From IMG/VR virus record IMGVR_UViG_3300031720_000003, positions 1-63,823 of that record: a DNA stretch of 63,823 nucleotides. One strand, given 5' to 3'. Below are positions 41,684-48,886 of this stretch, piece by piece. Below the pieces are notes generated by a model. The model searched no databases. It was not told the DNA's origin and saw only the letters and a list, made by a program, of their open reading frames with translations. Within the stretch, counting starts at the first letter, position 1. Each line of letters starts with the position of its first letter. Position numbers and translations under genes: made by a program. The stretch is from a virus.

Positions 41684-41707
41684 TGTTACGTATCGTGTTA
41701 CGTATCA
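41684..41707. repeat. Tandem 12-bp repeat between divergent genes
   Basis: TGTTACGTATCG then TGTTACGTATCA, 11/12 identical, between the terL ribosome site and the divergent zinc-finger gene. Each contains the palindrome TACGTA. Likely operator pair or promoter element. Confidence 0.55.
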
Positions 41708-41714
41708 TGGCCGC

Positions 41715-41927
41715 GTGACCTGTCCTGAGTGCGGCATGTCTGAGTGGCGCGGCATCGCGCAGCACCGTCCAACCTGCTCACGCAGCACCCGGTCGACGCC
41801 GGCCGACGACAAGCGCCGGGTGTGTGCTGGCTGCGGTAAGACGTATCAGCCAGCGCCCACCGGGCGACCCTCGCGTTTCTGCACGGCCGCCTGCCGAGTT
41901 ACGACGTGGCGAGCGCAGCGATCCTAG
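41715..41927 (+). CDS. Two-finger zinc protein, antisense between terL and terS
   Basis: 70 aa from GTG 41715. First finger CPECGMSEWRGIAQHRPTC, second CAGCGKTYQP ... RFCTAACR. Its TAG shares the palindrome CTAG with the TAG of terS on the other strand. Being a plus-strand gene within a packaging operon with repeats in front suggests a small regulator. Function unknown. Confidence 0.6.
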   Translation: MTCPECGMSEWRGIAQHRPTCSRSTRSTPADDKRRVCAGCGKTYQPAPTGRPSRFCTAACRVTTWRAQRS

Positions 41928-42346
41928 CCAGCGACCGCCTTCCGGTAACGATGCAGCTGCACGACCGAGTTCGGCACGGGTGGAGCACCCTTCTCCAGCT
42001 CGATCCGAGCCCGGCGTCGAGCCCCCTCAGTGGTCAGCAATTCAGTCATGGCCGCCATCACCGAGGCGAACAACTGGGCCGAGAACCGGCTCTGCTCGAG
42101 GTTGCGCGACATCGCCTCAGCCACATAGCGCGCGGTCAGCCAGTCCGACTCCTCATAGAAGCGCGACTGCCCCGACTGCCCGAGGGAACGAAACCACTCC
42201 TGGGCCATCGGTGCCCACGACGGATCCGGCTCGGGTGCTGGACGATCCGCCGCCCCCGAGGGAGCGGTGATCACCGGTACCTCGGGCTTGTTGCGCCGGC
42301 GTCGCTCCTCAGATCGCTTCGGCAACGGGCCGTCACCAGGCATCAA
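41924..42346 (-). CDS. terS: Terminase small subunit
   Basis: 140 aa. GPLPKRSEERRRRNKPE is the usual basic start in actinophage small terminases, then SGQSRFYEESDWLTARYVAE, RFSAQLFASVMAAMTELLTT and GARRRARIELEK. It recognises the packaging site and recruits TerL. Located between HNH and terL, as in HK97-like packaging modules. Confidence 0.85.
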   Translation of the reverse strand: MMPGDGPLPKRSEERRRRNKPEVPVITAPSGAADRPAPEPDPSWAPMAQEWFRSLGQSGQSRFYEESDWLTARYVAEAMSRNLEQSRFSAQLFASVMAAMTELLTTEGARRRARIELEKGAPPVPNSVVQLHRYRKAVAG

Positions 42347-42442
42347 ATCGCTCCAAATCGTTCGTCGGCGATGGGACCCGTACGCAATCGGAGACGACCC
42401 GGCCCATGTGAGCGTGGTGGGTTGAGGTAATTTTTGGGTTCA

Positions 42443-42787
42443 CTAGAATTTGGTGGAGGGGAGGATGGTGATAGCCGCGGTGGGACGGTCACGCTTGGCG
42501 GAGTTGCAGGACTGACAGAGCACGGATACGCCCGTGTGTGCGGTGCCTCCGAGGGCTACGGGGAAGGTGTGATCGAGGCTCAGCTTGTGGGTGGACATGC
42601 ACGGCCCTGTGTGGCGGACACAACCTGCGCAGGTGCAGTGCTTGACCTTGGCGCGTTCGCGTCTGCTGAGGGCCTGCCACTGGGGGCCATAAGCTGCGTT
42701 GTGATACAGGGCGGCACAGGGTGCGCATCTACCGTCCATGGCTCGGGTGAGCTCGCCGCAGTGCAGGCAGGGACGGGGCAACCTCAC
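42443..42787 (-). CDS. HNH endonuclease of the packaging module
   Basis: 114 aa from GTG 42787 (GTGA overlap). Zinc ribbon CLHCGEL / CAPCAALYH, then the HNH core HTGPCMSTHKLSLDHTFPVA and LCQSCNSAKRD. HNH proteins directly before small terminase, as in phage HK97 (gp74), assist cos cleavage and packaging; this one is in the operon and on the same strand, unlike the selfish HNH genes elsewhere here. Confidence 0.85.
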   Translation of the reverse strand: MRLPRPCLHCGELTRAMDGRCAPCAALYHNAAYGPQWQALSRRERAKVKHCTCAGCVRHTGPCMSTHKLSLDHTFPVALGGTAHTGVSVLCQSCNSAKRDRPTAAITILPSTKF

Positions 42788-43011
42788 AGCGGCCAGCCTG
42801 ACCTCAGCGCGCCAGCATTGAGGCGAATGTAGCGGGTCAGCTCAGCAACACAGAGGGGACAGACCACGTCGAGGTCATCTCCCAGCCAGTAGAGCAGGTC
42901 GCAGCGTGGGCATTGCGCAGCTCCCGTGGGGATCGATTCCGGCTCGAGCGGTTCGTCCAGATAGGTCGGCTGAACTGGAACGCCTAGCCGCTCTGCACCC
43001 AGGCGCCCCAT
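42784..43011 (-). CDS. Small zinc-ribbon protein
   Basis: 75 aa from ATG 43011 (43020 also possible), overlapping the previous gene. CPRCDLLYWLGDDLDVVCPL makes a zinc ribbon, with a short C-terminal helix. GTGA overlap with the HNH gene. Probably a packaging or regulatory accessory. Confidence 0.55.
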   Translation of the reverse strand: MGRLGAERLGVPVQPTYLDEPLEPESIPTGAAQCPRCDLLYWLGDDLDVVCPLCVAELTRYIRLNAGALRSGWPL

Positions 43012-43784
43012 CCGGTCCATGCCTTGTAATTGCCAGCCTTCTCGTACACGTGCATGCCGCCGTCGCTGGTCTTCACCAGTGCGCGACAGGCGATGAAGGT
43101 CGTTGGAATGCCGGTGTAGAGGCCGGTCACTCCGACAACCTGGCCGCCCGAAACTGGAACGCCGAGATCCTCGGTTGCCTTGTGGACAGCGCCGACCTCG
43201 TAGTGATGCCAGACGTGGCCTGAGCACGCGTCGAAGACGAAAATATCGCCGTCATCCTGACCGGGGCGCTTGGCGTTCCAGCCGGGGGCGAAGTTGCCCA
43301 CGTCATCGTCCTCCGTAAACGGGATCGGGGCGGGCTGCAGTGAGGGGATCGGGGCCTGGAATTGCACGTACTCGTGCTGGCTCGCCGCCAGATAGGCGGG
43401 GAATGTCGCCGGGGGCAGCACGCCACCCCAGGCCGGGTTCATCAGCCAGCCGGGCGGCGGGTCGCCCGGAAGTTGGGGCGTGGGTTGGAGGCCGAACTGG
43501 GCCGCCACCCGGATCAGCCCGTTCCAGCCCGTGCCGTAGCTGGGATTGGTGCCGGCGTCCTGCTCGAGCGTGTGCGCCGGCGGAACTGGAAGCCCGCGAT
43601 CCTCGAGGGCGGAGATGAGCACGCCTTCAGCACAGTCGAAGTCGGGATACCAGCCGCCGATGTGCAGCTGGTTGACCGGGTGCGTGGTGGCGAAGCTCGA
43701 GCAGCGCACGAAGTGGCCATCCGGCCCGCCCGCCTGGGGCTGACCCTGCGGCGTCGCCCTGATCAAGAGAACGCTGTCGTTCAC
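42984..43784 (-). CDS. Putative endolysin (cysteine-peptidase-like)
   Basis: 266 aa. DCAEGVLISALEDRG places a Cys at the start of a helix, and GDIFVFDACSGHVWHHYEVG puts a His after a strand, the order seen in papain-like cell-wall peptidases (NlpC/P60, CHAP, C39). The Pro-rich middle may be a linker, and the C-terminal part (GGMHVYEKAGNYKAWTGWGA) may bind the wall. Only an EndoVII gene separates it from a holin-like gene. Lysin is inferred mainly from the Cys/His pattern and that neighbour. Confidence 0.45.
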   Translation of the reverse strand: MNDSVLLIRATPQGQPQAGGPDGHFVRCSSFATTHPVNQLHIGGWYPDFDCAEGVLISALEDRGLPVPPAHTLEQDAGTNPSYGTGWNGLIRVAAQFGLQPTPQLPGDPPPGWLMNPAWGGVLPPATFPAYLAASQHEYVQFQAPIPSLQPAPIPFTEDDDVGNFAPGWNAKRPGQDDGDIFVFDACSGHVWHHYEVGAVHKATEDLGVPVSGGQVVGVTGLYTGIPTTFIACRALVKTSDGGMHVYEKAGNYKAWTGWGAWVQSG

Positions 43785-44281
43785 GACGGCTTACGGCGGT
43801 GCTCTTGAATGTAGGCTTCGGCGCGATCCCTCCACCCTTGGTCTTCGAACCGCCCAAGCAACCCGTTGCATCCAGCGCACAGGAGCCCTCGAATGCAGTT
43901 CCCACATGTCCGCTTGGGGGACTTGACATTGCAGCAGGCGTGGTCGTGATCGACGTGGTATTTCTCAAGGGGTCGCTCACAAATCGCGCACTTCATGCCT
44001 TGAGCCATCAGCATTTGGTCGAGCTGCTCGAGCGTTAGCCCATAGGTCCGCACCATGAACAGCTCTCGCAACTGTGTGCGATTCGCCTGTCTATAAGCGA
44101 CCTGCTTGGCTTGAATCCGCTCTTTGTTGGCTGCGTAGTGCTTCTGATAGACCTGCTTTCGACGAGCCTTGCGCTCCTCAGGCGAAAGCTTGACCTTCAC
44201 AGGAACGCCCAACTTGCGCCGCCGCCTCTCCTTCGACGCACGAGAACACGCTCGCGCCTTTTCAGGATCGGCATACGGCAT
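43781..44281 (-). CDS. Recombination endonuclease VII-like protein
   Basis: 166 aa. EndoVII signature: CAICERPLEKYHVDHDH, then CGNCIRGLLCAGCNGLLGRF, after a basic N-terminus (RKARRKQVYQKHY). EndoVII cuts branched DNA and is also found as a free-standing homing-type nuclease. Overlaps the lysin by 4 bp and splits the holin-lysin pair, which suggests insertion. Confidence 0.8.
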   Translation of the reverse strand: MPYADPEKARACSRASKERRRRKLGVPVKVKLSPEERKARRKQVYQKHYAANKERIQAKQVAYRQANRTQLRELFMVRTYGLTLEQLDQMLMAQGMKCAICERPLEKYHVDHDHACCNVKSPKRTCGNCIRGLLCAGCNGLLGRFEDQGWRDRAEAYIQEHRRKPS

Positions 44282-44314
44282 GGCCTAGCTACGAGCCAGA
44301 CAGCATCGAACACG

Positions 44315-44503
44315 TCACCCAGCGGGTGCTGACTTGTTCGGCACGAAGTAGACGGCCAGCGTGGTGACGATCGCCGCAGCGATGGTCAGCAGCAGCTGGC
44401 GCAGGTCGAAGTTCGGCCCGAGGTTGGTGACCGCCGTGATGATGGCGGCCAAGCCAGTGATGAGGCCGGCGATCACCGCCTTGGCGACGGGGGAACTGGG
44501 CAC
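44315..44503 (-). CDS. Holin-like two-helix membrane protein
   Basis: 62 aa from GTG 44503 with AGAGGAG 5 bases upstream. Two hydrophobic helices (AVIAGLITGLAAIITAVTNL; QLLLTIAAAIVTTLAVYF) joined by a short polar turn and a basic end, as in small actinophage holins. First gene of the leftward lysis-packaging operon. Confidence 0.7.
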   Translation of the reverse strand: MPSSPVAKAVIAGLITGLAAIITAVTNLGPNFDLRQLLLTIAAAIVTTLAVYFVPNKSAPAG

Positions 44504-44590
44504 GGGCACTCCTCTATATATGCGGGCGAACTGGGCGGACGGCATGCGCAACCGTCACAGGATCGTTACACATAAACCGCCTCACGACAC

Positions 44591-44619
44591 TGGACATACG
44601 TACCGCGCGATGGTACAGT
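44591..44619 (+). promoter_or_regulatory. Sigma-70-type promoter of the plus-strand small-gene operon
   Basis: TGGACA (44591-44596), 17 bp, TACAGT (44614-44619). The expected start of transcription (about 44626) coincides with an ATG, so the first codon may be leaderless. Faces away from the holin operon. Confidence 0.65.
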
Positions 44620-44625
44620 CGTCAT

Positions 44626-44718
44626 ATGGAACAGCACCCCATGGAGGACAGGCCCATGGACGACGACGCGATCGACAGATGGCTAGATGACGGCGGGGCC
44701 GTGGGATCAGATCAATGA
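44626..44718 (+). CDS. Short leader peptide or micro-protein
   Basis: 30 aa from ATG 44626 at the predicted transcript start; ATG 44656, behind GGAGGACAGGCCC, would give 20 aa. Ends DDGGAVGSDQ. Its 3' end runs into the end of the minus-strand HNH gene, so it may be the stub of a gene cut by that insertion. Confidence 0.4.
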   Translation: MEQHPMEDRPMDDDAIDRWLDDGGAVGSDQ

Positions 44719-45212
44719 CCGGCCAGACGCTTCAGCGACCGGGCTGGCCAACGCCGACGATCCCGCTCCCGCCGACAGATTCGGCACTTGCGCGAACCGT
44801 TGTAGACCTCAACCTTCGTGTTCTCGGGGCTGTACGGATGCCCACGGGGACAGTGCGTCTTGCGGAGGTTGGCACCCGGCCGAGTGTGGCCGCTTCGGAT
44901 GTTCTCGCGATGGGTGGCCAGTCGGAGGTGTCCGAGGCGAACGCAGGCCCGGTGGATGCACTTCCCTTCGCAGGTTGCCTTGTTGTGACAGACATGGTCA
45001 ACCTCGAAGCCCTCAACACCGCCCACCATGATCGAGTACACGACGCGGTGGGCGTCGCGGACTTTGCCGTCCCAGTAGATGTGTCCATAGCCCGTCGCGC
45101 CACGGGCACCGACCCACAAGTAACAGGCTTCACCCTCACCGAAGGCGATCTTCGCGACCATGCGCGGTGGCAAGAGTTCACGGTAAGCGCTGGGTGCGAG
45201 ATCCACTATCAC
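44712..45212 (-). CDS. HNH homing-type endonuclease
   Basis: 166 aa from GTG 45212. HNH core: AHRVVYSIMVGGVEGFEVDH then CVRLGHLRLATHRENIR, followed by the C-terminal finger CPRGHPYSPENT / CRICRRERDRR. Minus strand, placed across the plus-strand small-gene operon, so it interrupts its leader. TAAAAT just upstream (minus) may be its own -10. Confidence 0.85.
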   Translation of the reverse strand: MIVDLAPSAYRELLPPRMVAKIAFGEGEACYLWVGARGATGYGHIYWDGKVRDAHRVVYSIMVGGVEGFEVDHVCHNKATCEGKCIHRACVRLGHLRLATHRENIRSGHTRPGANLRKTHCPRGHPYSPENTKVEVYNGSRKCRICRRERDRRRWPARSLKRLAGH

Positions 45213-45250
45213 CGCTCATTTTACGAGCGCAACGAAGGCGGGGCGGCTCG

Positions 45251-45460
45251 ATGAATCACCTGCTCGCGCTCGCCTGGTCGTTCGGGCTCTTGGGTTCGGG
45301 CGGCTACGTCGACGACGACTCGCCGATGCTCTACCTGCCCCAGATTCAGCAGACGGTGAGCATCGATCAGTCCGACTGCTTCGGGTTCACGCTCGGCGTC
45401 ATGAGCGGGGAACTCGCCATCGAAGTGCTGGCAGGACCGCCCTGCCAACCGGAGAGCTGA
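45251..45460 (+). CDS. Small protein with hydrophobic N-terminus
   Basis: 69 aa. Starts MNHLLALAWSFGLLGSGG, signal-like but short, then DDDSPMLYLPQIQQTVSID and DCFGFTLGV with two Cys. Start has a poor ribosome site. Function unknown. Confidence 0.5.
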   Translation: MNHLLALAWSFGLLGSGGYVDDDSPMLYLPQIQQTVSIDQSDCFGFTLGVMSGELAIEVLAGPPCQPES

Positions 45461-45462
45461 AG

Positions 45463-45918
45463 ATGAGCGCTTTCATGGTTAGCAAGGGTCACATCGACCG
45501 ACTCGTCGCCCTCGCGATCTACGGACCGAGTGATGGCGGCGTCTGGTGGGGCAAGGATGACAACGTCGCGGACACACTGGGCGCAATGCTCACCGCTGAA
45601 AACCTGCGCAGCATCCACGCTCGCTACCCCGACACCATCAACGATCCCGACGCTGTGCCGGGTTCGGGTGACTGGGAGACTCCGTACGTTTTTCCGGTGA
45701 CCACCGAGCGCATCTCGGCCATCGAAGGGCTCAACGCGCTGGCCTGCTACGAGTATCAGGCGTGTGAGACCGACGACTGGCTGACCACTGAGGCGCACGA
45801 GTTCTGCGAGGGCCTCCGCGATCGGCTCTGCAGCGTGCTCTCCAGCCGTGCGACCCGGGGCTGGGACGATTGGGATCGGCACCCGGTGCCGCTTGACCGT
45901 TTCGCGGAGGCACGTTGA
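45463..45918 (+). CDS. Conserved phage/plasmid protein of unknown function
   Basis: 151 aa. MSAFMVSKGHIDRLVALAI at the start and YEYQACETDDWLTTEAHEFC near residue 105 are hallmarks of a small conserved protein found in many phages and plasmids, unnamed as far as I know. Mostly helical. Followed by a TGATG overlap. Confidence 0.65.
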   Translation: MSAFMVSKGHIDRLVALAIYGPSDGGVWWGKDDNVADTLGAMLTAENLRSIHARYPDTINDPDAVPGSGDWETPYVFPVTTERISAIEGLNALACYEYQACETDDWLTTEAHEFCEGLRDRLCSVLSSRATRGWDDWDRHPVPLDRFAEAR

Positions 45919-46112
45919 TGGCCCCACTCACCCACACCGTCACCTACCACGACCCGGACGGCTCGCGGCACAGTTTCGAACTGCCGGACATCGTCTTTGC
46001 GGCCCGCTCACTGTTCAGCGAGCGTCCGTCGGAGGTGGTCGCCTACTACATCGAGCAGGATCGGATGGGGCGTCAGTGTGAGGCCGAGCACGCGCTGCGG
46101 ACAGCAGCATGA
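45918..46112 (+). CDS. Small protein of the plus operon
   Basis: 64 aa from ATG 45918 (GGAGG 7 bases upstream; TGATG overlap). THTVTYHDPDGSRHSFELPD is a beta hairpin, then a helix with PSEVVAYYIEQD. Unknown. Confidence 0.6.
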   Translation: MAPLTHTVTYHDPDGSRHSFELPDIVFAARSLFSERPSEVVAYYIEQDRMGRQCEAEHALRTAA

Positions 46113-46339
46113 CCCGGATCGATCTCAGTCTCGACGACACCCGCCGACTCACCGCCGCGGTGGCCGAGCATGGCTCGGTCGATGCTCTGCTTGAGGCAGC
46201 GGCAAAGCGCCGCGCCAACGCCAAGCCGACGCTGTCGGCCCGCGACGTGCTCGACGCCTACAACCTCAAGCTACTCAGCCGTGATGAGGCCCGGCGCCTG
46301 CTCGGCATCCGCAGCGCGCGCCGGAGGACAACGGCATGA
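46109..46339 (+). CDS. Small helical protein of the plus operon
   Basis: 76 aa, ATGA overlap. LSLDDTRRLTAAVAEHGSVD, LSARDVLDAYNLKLLSRDEA, then a basic end (IRSARRRTT). The second helix pair looks HTH-like. Unknown. Confidence 0.6.
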   Translation: MTRIDLSLDDTRRLTAAVAEHGSVDALLEAAAKRRANAKPTLSARDVLDAYNLKLLSRDEARRLLGIRSARRRTTA

Positions 46340-46473
46340 CCGCCCTCTGGCTCGGGCTCATCCTCGCAGGCATCGTCACTTGGGGGCGGCTGGTGCTGCT
46401 CCCCACTGACGCCGAGCGAGTGGACGTTCACGGTCTCGAGCGGATCGCCCGCTGCTTGATGGAGGATCTCTGA
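46336..46473 (+). CDS. 45-aa membrane micro-protein
   Basis: ATG 46336 overlaps the previous TGA. Begins MTALWLGLILAGIVTWGRLV, one membrane helix, then an acidic amphipathic helix. The last codons carry the GGAGG used by the next gene. Function unknown. Confidence 0.65.
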   Translation: MTALWLGLILAGIVTWGRLVLLPTDAERVDVHGLERIARCLMEDL

Positions 46474-46475
46474 AC

Positions 46476-46682
46476 ATGCCAGACGTGCCCTGCGATCCCG
46501 TCGGTGAGCGAGAGATCGCCGATCGACTGGGGCTCGCACGGGGAACGATCCACAAGTGGCGGCAACGGGGACAGCTCCCCGCGCCCGAATTTACGATCAG
46601 CGGTCAGCCGGCCTGGAACTGGGCGACGGTTGTCGATGCCCGACTCCGGCACAACCGGCGACCGCGCAAGGAGCCATCATGA
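46476..46682 (+). CDS. MerR/excisionase-like HTH protein
   Basis: 68 aa. REIADRLGLARGTIHKWRQR is an HTH of the MerR/AlpA type, followed by GQLPAPEFTISGQPAWNW, the usual wing of that group. May be an excisionase or a late regulator. GGAGG 10 bases before the ATG. Confidence 0.75.
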   Translation: MPDVPCDPVGEREIADRLGLARGTIHKWRQRGQLPAPEFTISGQPAWNWATVVDARLRHNRRPRKEPS

Positions 46683-47023
46683 GTCGCACCACATCCGTCA
46701 CCACGGACGGCGCCGGCAACGTCATCGCCACCACGCGAAGCAAAACGAGCTTTTGCGGTTGCGGTGGCCTGCTGACGCTCTTGGTCGCCGTGTTTTGCGT
46801 ATATGCGCCCGGCTATTACGCCGCACACGACAATTGGCCGCTCGGATGGGCCGGCGCGGTGCTCGCCTACGTTGTCATGGCGGGCATCATCATTGCCGCG
46901 GTGGCAGCAGCCATGAAGCGACAGCGCCCGGTCAATGTGACGCCACAAGCGCCACCGCCGCCGATGCATGTGCCATCGGTGCGTCGGCCGATCATCCCGC
47001 CACCACCCCCACCCGTGCGATGA
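46679..47023 (+). CDS. Two-helix membrane protein with proline-rich tail
   Basis: 114 aa, ATGA overlap, AGGAG upstream. Helices at about 28-50 (LLTLLVAVFCVYAPGYY) and 56-80 (GAVLAYVVMAGIIIAAVAAA), then KRQRP and a Pro-rich cytoplasmic tail (PPPPMHVPS). Possibly acts at the host membrane; unknown. Confidence 0.65.
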   Translation: MSRTTSVTTDGAGNVIATTRSKTSFCGCGGLLTLLVAVFCVYAPGYYAAHDNWPLGWAGAVLAYVVMAGIIIAAVAAAMKRQRPVNVTPQAPPPPMHVPSVRRPIIPPPPPPVR

Positions 47024-47253
47024 GCGAGCAGCCCTCCGCGTTTCAAACCGCCCGCACTCTTGAGGTTGCCAAGATCGTCTACAAGACTCTGCTCGAAGAT
47101 ACCGAGAAGGCCATCGAGGCGAGCCGACTGGTCGCGCAGAATGAGAATGGCGAGCTACTGGCAGTGCTGCTCTTGACCATGCAGCTCGGGGCGTGTGCAG
47201 CCCGGGCGGCGCAGGATCTGCAGCGCTTCGGGGTGCAAGCGCCGACGGGTTAG
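47020..47253 (+). CDS. Small helical protein, last of the plus operon
   Basis: 77 aa, ATGA overlap. Long amphipathic helices (VAKIVYKTLLEDTEKAIEAS; LAVLLLTMQLGACAARAAQD). Its stop overlaps the stop of the convergent tail gene at 47250. Unknown. Confidence 0.6.
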   Translation: MSEQPSAFQTARTLEVAKIVYKTLLEDTEKAIEASRLVAQNENGELLAVLLLTMQLGACAARAAQDLQRFGVQAPTG

Positions 47254-47576
47254 GAGACCGTCAACGTACCTGCGGCGAGCACTGGCTGCTCAGGAGTTGA
47301 ACTAATTTTCAACCAGATGAAGTAGGCGGTGTTCGCGCTGGGAACAAAGCTACCCGAGGGTCCGACCAACACCTTTGCGATATGCACCGTCTCACCGGAG
47401 ATGGTGTCCGTCTCCCAAACGCCGTTCACCCATGAGCCCGGTACGGTGCTTGGTGATCCTGCTGAGGTCGCCACAAACCCGAACTGCACCACGTCGCCGC
47501 TCGGGTCAAAGTCAGCGCCGTTGACGACAGCTTTGACACGAACGCGCAGATATTGCAACGTCGCGGAGGACCACAC
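47250..47576 (-). CDS. Small beta-rich virion-like protein
   Basis: 108 aa from GTG 47576 (TAGTG overlap). Strand pattern ATLQYLRVRVKAVVNGADFD, GDVVQFGFVATSAGSPS, TISGETVHIAKVLVGPSG is typical of a phage Ig-like or adaptor protein. It ends the leftward fibre operon. Confidence 0.6.
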   Translation of the reverse strand: MWSSATLQYLRVRVKAVVNGADFDPSGDVVQFGFVATSAGSPSTVPGSWVNGVWETDTISGETVHIAKVLVGPSGSFVPSANTAYFIWLKISSTPEQPVLAAGTLTVS

Positions 47577-47701
47577 TAGGGCTGTTTCCGCTCCCGGGCC
47601 AGCCGGCGCAGCTCGCGGATCTCGATGACCTCAGCTGCGCCCATCATGAGCAGGCAGCCGACCAGCACACCCCCGAGGCCGACGACGATGTAGCCGAGCA
47701 C
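47576..47701 (-). CDS. 41-aa membrane micro-protein
   Basis: GTG 47701, 3 bp after the repeat-protein stop; TAG overlaps the next GTG. LGYIVVGLGGVLVGCLLMMG is a membrane helix, then a basic amphipathic helix (IRELRRLARERKQ). The hydrophobic/charged order is that of a membrane-anchored small phage protein. Unknown. Confidence 0.6.
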   Translation of the reverse strand: MLGYIVVGLGGVLVGCLLMMGAAEVIEIRELRRLARERKQP

Positions 47702-47704
47702 GGG

Positions 47705-48628
47705 TCACGCCTCCTCTGCACTCCAATTCGCGGGGGCGAGACCAGTGGACCACCCCGAACTGAGCACGCCAGCCGTCCAGGTGGGCGGCATGACAGCGAG
47801 GACGAGCTGCAGATCGATGCTCAGCCCAGGGGTAGCGTTGACGGTGTCGACGGCCGGCCCCACTGACTCGCTGAGGCTGCGGCGCAGCGCGACCTGACGC
47901 GAGATGAGATCGACCGCGACCCCGCCGCTCTCGGCCACCAGACGAACGACCGCGACCGGACCCCGGCTCACCGTGTCCGAGGCGGCAGGGATTACCTCGA
48001 GAATGAGGCGGAGACTGGTCAGCGTTCGTGACGGGGTGTCGGTGGCAGGCCCGACGCTCTCGCTCAGGCTGCGGCTCAGCACCACGATCCGGGTCACCGA
48101 ATCGCTGGCCGAGACCGACTCGGACACCGAGCGGACGATGGCCACGGTGCGGGAGACGCTGTCGCTCGCTATGGTCGATTCCGTGACCGTGCGACTGGCC
48201 GCGAACAAGCGGGTGACCGCGTCGGCGGCGGCGCTCAGGGCCTCGGAGAGGCTGCGGGCGAAGCCAGCGATGCGAGAGACCGTGTCCGAGGCGCTGACGC
48301 TCTCTGCGACGCTCCGGGAGGCAGCATAGAGGCGCGAGACGGTGTCACTGGCCGCGCCCACGCTCTCCGAGAGGCTGCGGGTGCTCGCGACGGTACGGCT
48401 GACCGTGTCCGACGCTGAGACGCTCTCAGAGGCCGTCCGCGCGCCTGCGTAGGCCCGGGTGACGGTGTCTGAGGCGCTGACCGATTCCGAGGCCGTGCGA
48501 GCTCCGGCGAACACCCGAGAGGGGCTGTCCGTGGCGGCACCGACCGATTCGCTGACCGAGGCGGTGAAGGTGCCCGGGCCCTCCCCCCCGTAGCGGGCGG
48601 TTCCGAACGGGCTACCCCCAAAAGGCAC
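47705..48628 (-). CDS. Tail protein with about ten 18-20-residue SESVSASDTVSR repeats
   Basis: 307 aa from GTG 48628. After PFGGSPFGTARYGG, a common tail-protein start, come about ten imperfect repeats of R-SLSESV-SASDTVSR-xxAxx with helix-strand alternation, then a short C-terminal globular part (TWTAGVLSSGWSTGLAPANW). It probably forms a fibrous stalk linking tip and host-binding proteins. Confidence 0.75.
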   Translation of the reverse strand: MPFGGSPFGTARYGGEGPGTFTASVSESVGAATDSPSRVFAGARTASESVSASDTVTRAYAGARTASESVSASDTVSRTVASTRSLSESVGAASDTVSRLYAASRSVAESVSASDTVSRIAGFARSLSEALSAAADAVTRLFAASRTVTESTIASDSVSRTVAIVRSVSESVSASDSVTRIVVLSRSLSESVGPATDTPSRTLTSLRLILEVIPAASDTVSRGPVAVVRLVAESGGVAVDLISRQVALRRSLSESVGPAVDTVNATPGLSIDLQLVLAVMPPTWTAGVLSSGWSTGLAPANWSAEEA

Positions 48629-48647
48629 GGCGCGTTACCTCCGGGGC

Positions 48648-48728
48648 TCAGCCCTTGATGCGCGGCACCGCGAAGCCCGCACCGCCGAGCAGCAGGATCA
48701 GCAGCAGGACGACGACTAGCAGCGTCAC
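48648..48728 (-). CDS. 26-aa hydrophobic micro-protein
   Basis: GTG 48728 overlaps the previous TGA (GTGA). MTLLVVVLLLILLLGGAGF then a short basic end: a bare membrane helix. Its hydrophobicity and overlap are the evidence. Confidence 0.55.
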   Translation of the reverse strand: MTLLVVVLLLILLLGGAGFAVPRIKG

Positions 48729-48868
48729 TGGGCGTTGTTGACCACGAAACGGATGAGACGTGCGAGCACCGCCTGCACCTGCGCCGGCGTCGCGGTCCCG
48801 GCGTCGAGCGCAGCCAGCACGGCCTTCAGTTGCTTGCGGTTGGGCGCGCCATAGTCAGGGTCGTCCAA
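48725..48868 (-). pseudogene. C-terminal remnant of a gene paralogous to 49487-49825
   Basis: The frame from about 48868 reads LDDPDYGAPNRKQLKAVLAA then TPAQVQAVLARLIRFV, which aligns with YDPLYGQPHTRALQAALNAA and NAQIQTILGHLIRRV of the gene at 49487. Upstream of 48868 the frame is antisense HNH sequence, so the N-terminal half is missing. It is either a remnant or a 47-aa domain started at TTG 48868 without a ribosome site. Confidence 0.6.
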
Positions 48869-48886
48869 GATGCTACAATTGGAGTC

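Noticed and set aside
44715-45254. 179-aa plus-strand frame
   Set aside because: Entirely antisense to a clear HNH gene; no family features.
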